A stretch of DNA of 64,000 bases from Skeletonema tropicum (taxonomy: Eukaryota; Bacillariophyta; Thalassiosirophyceae; Thalassiosirales; Thalassiosiraceae), in NCBI GenBank assembly GCA_037178625.1, contig CM074130.1, positions 2,294,001 through 2,358,000 of the forward strand. Direction: 5' to 3'. Below, piece by piece: positions 59,280 through 64,000 of the stretch. The notes under the pieces were generated by a model, which saw nothing but the letters and a program-made list of their open reading frames with translations, was not told the origin of the DNA and ran no database searches. The stretch's first letter is position 1, and every line of letters starts with the position of its first letter. The position numbers and the translations under genes are program-made.

Positions 59280-60083
59280 TTACATGGCGATGCCAAGTCC
59301 ATACTTGAAAGTTGAAGTATCAGTTCCACTAATGGATCCACTGGCAGTGAGGTTGACCTTAGGAGCGATCTCCTTCACAAGACAGGCAGAGGTGACTCCG
59401 TTGCTTCCCACCTTTGCCTTGATGGTTCCAACCGATCCCAAGCCACTGTAAGATCCTCCGATAGCGGCGACATCGCAAGCCTTGGAAGAAGAGTGAGTAG
59501 TGCTAGAGGCAAGAGAGAGGTCCTTGTTCACTGTGTACAAAACACCAACATTGAATTGACCAAACTTATTGGAGGATGTAACAGAGGCGTACACGGGACC
59601 AGTGGCGTAGCTAGCTCCAACATTGTAAGAAGAGAGGCCAGCCTTATCCCCAGAGAGGTTGTAGGAGAGGTCTCCACCGACGTTGATTGCGGGAGAGACA
59701 CCAATGCAGGCAGATGTGGAGAATTTGGACATGTTAAGCACATCGAGCGATCCAGTGGTGGTCATTTTTCCAGCGGTGTACTCCAATCCAAGATCAGCTC
59801 CCTTGTTTGCCTTGAATGTCATTTTGCAGCCAGGGCATGGGACGAGGGAGGTTTCCAAGACGGAACTTCCGTCGGCTTTGGCATCGAGCTTATCGAAGCT
59901 GAGGCCGGCGTAGGCGAACTTGGTTCCAACTTTGGAGGAAAGGGTGCCTGCGGCGGAGCGCTCAGTTTCAATGGAAACTTTTACCGGACCAGCGGAGAGA
60001 CCCTTGGCCTTTAGGGTAACATTAGAGCAGTAGTCGTTGCCGAGCAAGTCGCTGCTGGGTTTGGAGATGTCAGAGAACTTCAT
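59280..60083 (-). CDS. VDAC: Mitochondrial outer-membrane porin VDAC
   Basis: 267 residues from the ATG at 60083 (the frame extends upstream, but the extra 52 residues are basic and non-conserved). The opening MKFSDISKPSSDLLGNDY is the VDAC N-terminal helix pattern (KFSDI.K...DLL..DY), followed by about 19 short alternating beta strands with Gly/Ser/Thr turns (VTLKAKGLSAGPVKVS, GKMTTTGSLDVLN, VNLTASGSISG). It ends in a beta signal (TFKYGLGIAM). VDAC passes metabolites and nucleotides across the outer membrane. Length is slightly below the animal 283 residues. It is divergent from the PPAT gene. Confidence 0.9.
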   Translation of the reverse strand: MKFSDISKPSSDLLGNDYCSNVTLKAKGLSAGPVKVSIETERSAAGTLSSKVGTKFAYAGLSFDKLDAKADGSSVLETSLVPCPGCKMTFKANKGADLGLEYTAGKMTTTGSLDVLNMSKFSTSACIGVSPAINVGGDLSYNLSGDKAGLSSYNVGASYATGPVYASVTSSNKFGQFNVGVLYTVNKDLSLASSTTHSSSKACDVAAIGGSYSGLGSVGTIKAKVGSNGVTSACLVKEIAPKVNLTASGSISGTDTSTFKYGLGIAM

Positions 60084-60524
60084 GGTGCCAGTGTTGGATA
60101 TTAATTGTTGGGGGGAAGCAGGATTGTACCGTTGGATCTGTCGAGATCGTTGCTGTCCTGCGTTGATTTGATGGTTGCGACGCCGCGACGGAGAAGCGTG
60201 CGGCCACAAAACCTCCCGCCGCCTCGCAACCGCTGTCATTTTTTTTGAACTTTGAGTGGCAGATCGATCGAATTCGATCTAATTCTTTCACTGAATCATG
60301 CGTTGGAATTGGTACTAAGTCTGTCATTGCCCGTCTCCTTTGGGCCATCAAAATTTTAAAAGAACAATGATGATGATGATGGCATCTTCTGACAGCTTCC
60401 AACTATCGACCATACACCATAATTCCAGCTCTCTTGCCGTGCAGCCCTCTCTCCTCATTCATAAATCGCTCGTACGTTCACATCATCATCACTCTCATAG
60501 TTCAGATAACCACTAAAATCCATC
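60084..60524. promoter_or_regulatory. Divergent intergenic region
   Basis: 441 bp between VDAC (minus) and PPAT (plus). It includes a small ATG/GAT trinucleotide run at about 60367-60380 and TCATCATCATCAC near 60480-60492. No other gene is supported. Confidence 0.35.
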
Positions 60525-62225
60525 ATGTGCGGAATTCTCGGACTTCTATTGGCAGATGAAAATGCTCACGTCAACCAAATGCTCTTCGATGGCCTCACCG
60601 TCCTCCAGCATCGTGGCCAAGATGCTGCTGGAATCGTCACATCAGAACACGGACGTTTGCATTTACGCAAAGATAACGGTCTCGTCAAAGATGTGTTTCA
60701 AACACATCACATGATCGATTTACGAGGAAATTTCGGATTGGGGACACGTTCGATACCCGACGGCTGGTTCAAGCTCTTGCGCCGAGGCTCAGCCTCTGTA
60801 TACGAACTACCCACACGGAGTCTGTGTTGCTCACAATGGTAACTTGACCAATGCACATGAGCTGGCGGACTTATTGTCGGAAAGAACTTGGTAGGCATAT
60901 TAACACGGATTCAGATTCAGAAGTTTTGCTCAACATCTTTGCGGATAGTCTGATTAAAGGACAGACTAACGGAGATGATATGGTAGAGAACATTTTCTCA
61001 GCTGTGGAGAAGGTCATGTCATTGTGTAAGGGTGGTTACGCTGGAATGTATCTCATCAATGGGATTGCATTAGTTGGATTCCGTGATCCGCATGGAATTC
61101 GTCCCATTGTGATGGGTACACGCAAATCGGCCACAGTTGATGGAAAGACTGATTACACCTTTGCCAGCGAGTCAGTCGCGATTGATACTCTTGGTTTCGA
61201 CCTAGTTCGTGATGTTGAGCCAGCTGAAGCTATTGTGATTACAATGGATGGCCAAGTTCATACCAGGAGGTGTCTCCCTGAAGACAAAATTAGTCTGACT
61301 CCTTGCATTTTTGAGCATGTTTACTTTGCTCGTCCTGATTCCATTATGGATGGTATCAGTGTGTATGAAAGCAGATTGAAGATGGGAGAAAAGCTTGCTT
61401 ATCAAATTATTGAAAAATACCCTGATCATGATATTGATGTCGTCATCCCTATCCCAGACACTTCTCGTACGTCTGCTGTTCAAGCCGCTTACATTCTCGG
61501 GAGGCCATACAGGGAGGGGTTCATTAAGAACAGATATATCGCACGAACTTTCATCATGCCAGGGCAGGAGACGAGGAGAAAATCTGTCAGGCTAAAGCTC
61601 AATACAATCAAATCAGAGTTTGCTGGACGAAATGTATTACTGGTTGACGATTCCGTCGTCCGTGGAACTACTGCGACTGAAATCATTCAAATGGCACGCG
61701 ATGCTGGGGCCAATAAGGTTTACATGACGAGTGCAGCTCCTCCCATTCGTTACCCAAATATTTATGGTATTGATATTCCAACACGTCATGAATTGGTTGC
61801 ATATGAAAGAAATGACGAAGAAATTGCTGAAAAGCTTGGGTGTGATTGGATAGTTTACCAGAGATTGAATGATTTAGAAGATTCAGTGAATGAGGCTGGA
61901 GAATGCTCCGATCAATGTGAGTTTCTTGGAAATACCGTTTCATCATTTGCTTTGTTCCCCCCTTTTATCACTTATTCACATTCGTATATCCACTTTTTTC
62001 CCCACAGCCTACGAAACAAGCTGCTTTAGCGGCACATATGTCACCGGAGAAAGCATCAACGATGAGTACTTCGCAAAGCTGCATGATCTTCGAAATGATG
62101 ATGCAAAGCTGAAACAACTGGAAAGTACAGGAGCAGCACAAGCGGCAAAGGCTGGAATGCCACCAGGAAGTCATGACGGATGTGAAAATTTACAAAATGA
62201 TAGACGTGGTGCTGCTAGAGCGTAG
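60525..62225 (+). CDS. PPAT: Amidophosphoribosyltransferase (PPAT/PurF), with two apparent +1 frameshifts
   Basis: Catalyses the first step of purine synthesis (PRPP + Gln to phosphoribosylamine). The N-terminal nucleophile Cys2 is present (MCGILGL), then [12 protein letters not shown]. At 60740-60743 an extra G breaks the frame; the next frame gives [23 protein letters not shown]. At 60892 an extra T creates TAG; the third frame gives [13 protein letters not shown], then [22 protein letters not shown] and the PRPP-binding [12 protein letters not shown]. An intron (61917-62007, GTGAGT...CCACAG) joins to [15 protein letters not shown] and the stop at 62225. The glutaminase and PRTase domains are complete apart from the two single-base shifts. 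The enzyme is essential, so sequence error is a serious possibility. Confidence 0.85.
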
Positions 62226-62318
62226 AGATTAGTACTTAGGGGTTAGCATTGAAAATGAATCGAGACAGGTGCCCAAGTGCGATTGCAGCATAAGTATTAA
62301 ATTTTACCAGAGAGCCAT

Positions 62319-63602
62319 TTAAATTTTACCAGAGAGTATTTGCTGGCGTAGTTCTGCCATGAGATTATTCATGAAATGTATGTTGTGAACTGTCGCGAGC
62401 TGTAGTGCGACTGGTTCATTCGCCTTGAATAAATGCCGTAGATAACTTCTATCGTAATGACTGCAAGTTGCACACTCACAATCTTCATCGATTTTCACAC
62501 CGTGTGACTTCGAGTGCTTACCTTGCTTGATTCGAATCAAGCCATTTTTGGTCAACAGTGTCCCGCATCGTGCCAGCTTGGTGGGATAGCTTGAATCCAT
62601 TGTGTCAACACCACGCTCTACAGCGTGATGTACACTCTCTACGTCTGCAATCCCTAGCAAATGCCGACACTTACTTGAACGTTGTCCAATGTTGAACAAT
62701 GGCATCATCCAATCAAGCAGTTCCCTCAATTCATCTCTCCCATTTCCAAGTGAGCCTCCAATCGCATAGCCGTCCCAAGGCAATGTGGTGAGATAATCAA
62801 TACTTTTTGTCCGTAATTCAACATCTGTGCCACCATGAACGACGCAAAATATTGCTTGCTGGCGCGTTCTGGAATCCTTCAAGTGCTCCTTCAAACTGCG
62901 AGCTTCCCATCGGTGTGACCTCTCCACAGATTCTGCCAGCAAGTCACGTTCAATATGGTGCGGTGGAAGCTCGTCTAATGGGATAATTATGTCAGCACCT
63001 ATATCCTTTTGAGCTTGTATGGAGCTTTCTGGACTTAGAATGATTGTCGATCCGTCTCTGTAGCTCTTGAAGACGACATGATCCTCCGTTACTTTGACTG
63101 CATTTGTGCCAGTAATACCCGATCTCCAATGTGGTTTGTTTTTGACTGTTGATCGCTTGAGCTCTCCTTTCGATTCAAGTGATTCCTTGACGCTCCCATG
63201 CTTCAGTGAAAACACTTGAAAGCCTCCTGAGTCAGTGATGAAAGGGCGATCATTGCGTCCTGTAAACTTATGAATCCCTCCAGCCTCTCGGATGATAACA
63301 GATCCTGGCTGGAGCATCAAGTGATACGTATTTGCAAAACAAAGCTGCTGACCAGCATCATCTGCTTTTGGAAAGTCTACAGCCTTCAAAGCCGCATTTG
63401 TCGCGACAGCTACAAATCCTGGTGTGTCGATCGTACCATGTGGAGTATGTATTCTGCCGACACGAGCCAAACTTTTCTTTGATTGATGAATAATCTCAAA
63501 TCGAAAATAACTCTTCGGTTCATACGCCCAACTTGGAAATTCAGCAGCTGGAGTGGGCAGTGAACTTAGTTTTCGACGAAATGCATTTGTTACGGTAGTC
63601 AT
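62319..63602 (-). CDS. TGT: tRNA-guanine transglycosylase (TGT), chlamydial-like type
   Basis: 427 residues, single exon. TGT swaps G34 of certain tRNAs for queuine or preQ1. Seen: FEIIHQSKKSLARVGRI, TPGFVAVATNAALK, CFANTYHLMLQPG, ITDSGGFQVFS (proton-acceptor Asp), HGGTDVELRT, GYAIGGSLG, then the nucleophile region MDSSYPTKLARCGT, and the zinc site CECATC with a downstream His (LATVHNIHFMNN). Eukaryotic QTRT1 usually has FDCVFPTR at the nucleophile; here it is DSSYPTK, and an insert follows SGGFQVFSLKHGSV. Both traits recall the chlamydial-type enzyme (family memory, needs a tree). A 25-residue Ser/Arg-rich leader may target an organelle. The PPAT stop is 93 bp away (convergent). Confidence 0.9.
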   Translation of the reverse strand: MTTVTNAFRRKLSSLPTPAAEFPSWAYEPKSYFRFEIIHQSKKSLARVGRIHTPHGTIDTPGFVAVATNAALKAVDFPKADDAGQQLCFANTYHLMLQPGSVIIREAGGIHKFTGRNDRPFITDSGGFQVFSLKHGSVKESLESKGELKRSTVKNKPHWRSGITGTNAVKVTEDHVVFKSYRDGSTIILSPESSIQAQKDIGADIIIPLDELPPHHIERDLLAESVERSHRWEARSLKEHLKDSRTRQQAIFCVVHGGTDVELRTKSIDYLTTLPWDGYAIGGSLGNGRDELRELLDWMMPLFNIGQRSSKCRHLLGIADVESVHHAVERGVDTMDSSYPTKLARCGTLLTKNGLIRIKQGKHSKSHGVKIDEDCECATCSHYDRSYLRHLFKANEPVALQLATVHNIHFMNNLMAELRQQILSGKI

Positions 63603-64000
63603 CTTCTACTGCATCTCTCTGTGATGATGAGCCCACAAGCAGAAAGCAGCACGCTTTGCTTGTCATGACCCAATCAAGAGCAGGAGCAGATGCAGATCCG
63701 CAGTAGGTTTGGCGTAGTTGACAGGTGCCGTAAGTAGGGGGTGATTGGTGCTATCTTCTTGGTCATGACCCTGCGATTGGAGGTAGTGGATGTCATACTT
63801 TACCACTAGGTTTTACGAACATACGTTACTAATACGTGCTACGCATGAATTAGTAGAAAAATAAGCTATTCCGCACCTGCTTATCCGGTACCTACGTAGA
63901 TAGATATGTATGTAGGTAACTGATGAAGTGAGTCACTCATCAGCGCGCCAAATTTATCAGAAAGATCTCGCTCATCGCATCTCGCATCAATTATGAAAGC
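63603..64000. promoter_or_regulatory. Upstream region of TGT to window edge
   Basis: 398 bp without a supported gene, presumably the TGT promoter. It has several TACGTA/CTACGTAG-like short palindromes (near 63891-63900 and 63910-63917) but no feature I would name. Confidence 0.3.

Noticed and set aside
60887..60920. A tiny intron explaining the second PPAT break
   Set aside because: Only about 24 bp would be removed and conserved residues would be lost; a single extra T explains it better.

Overview
The window is nuclear DNA of a eukaryote, most likely a diatom or a close stramenopile alga. Genes are compact and lie close together on both strands. Introns are few and short (about 80-170 bp) with GT-AG ends. 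The gene set is eukaryotic (ORC2, Mediator, SUMO E1, epsin, PIG-A, VDAC, COQ8, several mitochondrial carriers), with some bacterial-looking enzymes mixed in (a LarC homologue and a tRNA-guanine transglycosylase of a chlamydial-like type). The diatom call is an inference from gene style and retroelement type; no rRNA or organelle marker is present.

Layout. 1-10 kb: an acidic protein fragment, mitochondrial NDP kinase, a GTP/GDP mitochondrial carrier, a ~0.5 kb MITE, PIG-A, a nuclear-looking acidic/basic protein, a histidine phosphatase-GNAT fusion and a DOT1-like methyltransferase. 10.0-12.7 kb is gene-poor. 12.7-26.5 kb: an RRM/zinc-knuckle protein, a PKA-like kinase, a D-amino-acid-oxidase-like enzyme and an epsin. 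Here a minus-strand non-LTR retrotransposon (17319-21517, poly(A) end at 17328) sits between two nearly identical 3.03 kb direct copies (14287-17318 and 21518-24550). The copies duplicate the kinase and the oxidase but leave both boundary genes complete. 26.8-31.2 kb: COQ8 and a probable MED17. 31.4-34.8 kb: a satellite of alternating 184/196 bp monomers, followed by two MITE-like elements. 36-45 kb: a PHD-ORC2 fusion, a large TPR protein and SAE1/AOS1. 45.4-51.7 kb: a TMEM260-type O-mannosyltransferase and a convergent MATE transporter. They are again interrupted by a minus-strand retroelement fragment (48582-49868) flanked by 1260 bp direct copies (47322-48581 and 49869-51128), with both boundary genes complete. 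52-64 kb: an MTHFSD-like protein, LarC, an ACC-synthase-like aminotransferase, a frameshifted mitochondrial carrier, VDAC, a frameshifted amidophosphoribosyltransferase and a TGT.

Most striking observation: twice within 35 kb, two apparently different LINE-type elements are bracketed by kilobase-scale direct duplications in the arrangement expected of a target-site duplication, but hundreds of times longer than usual. This yields extra gene copies, a frameshifted kinase paralogue and a chimeric transporter reading frame.

Functional themes: mitochondrial metabolism and transport (NDPK, GGC1-like, COQ8, SLC25-like, VDAC), chromatin and replication (DOT1-like, PHD-ORC2, MED17), membrane trafficking and glycosylation (epsin, PIG-A, TMEM260). 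No operon-like logic is expected; many neighbours are divergent or convergent pairs. No tRNA, rRNA or CRISPR array was recognised.
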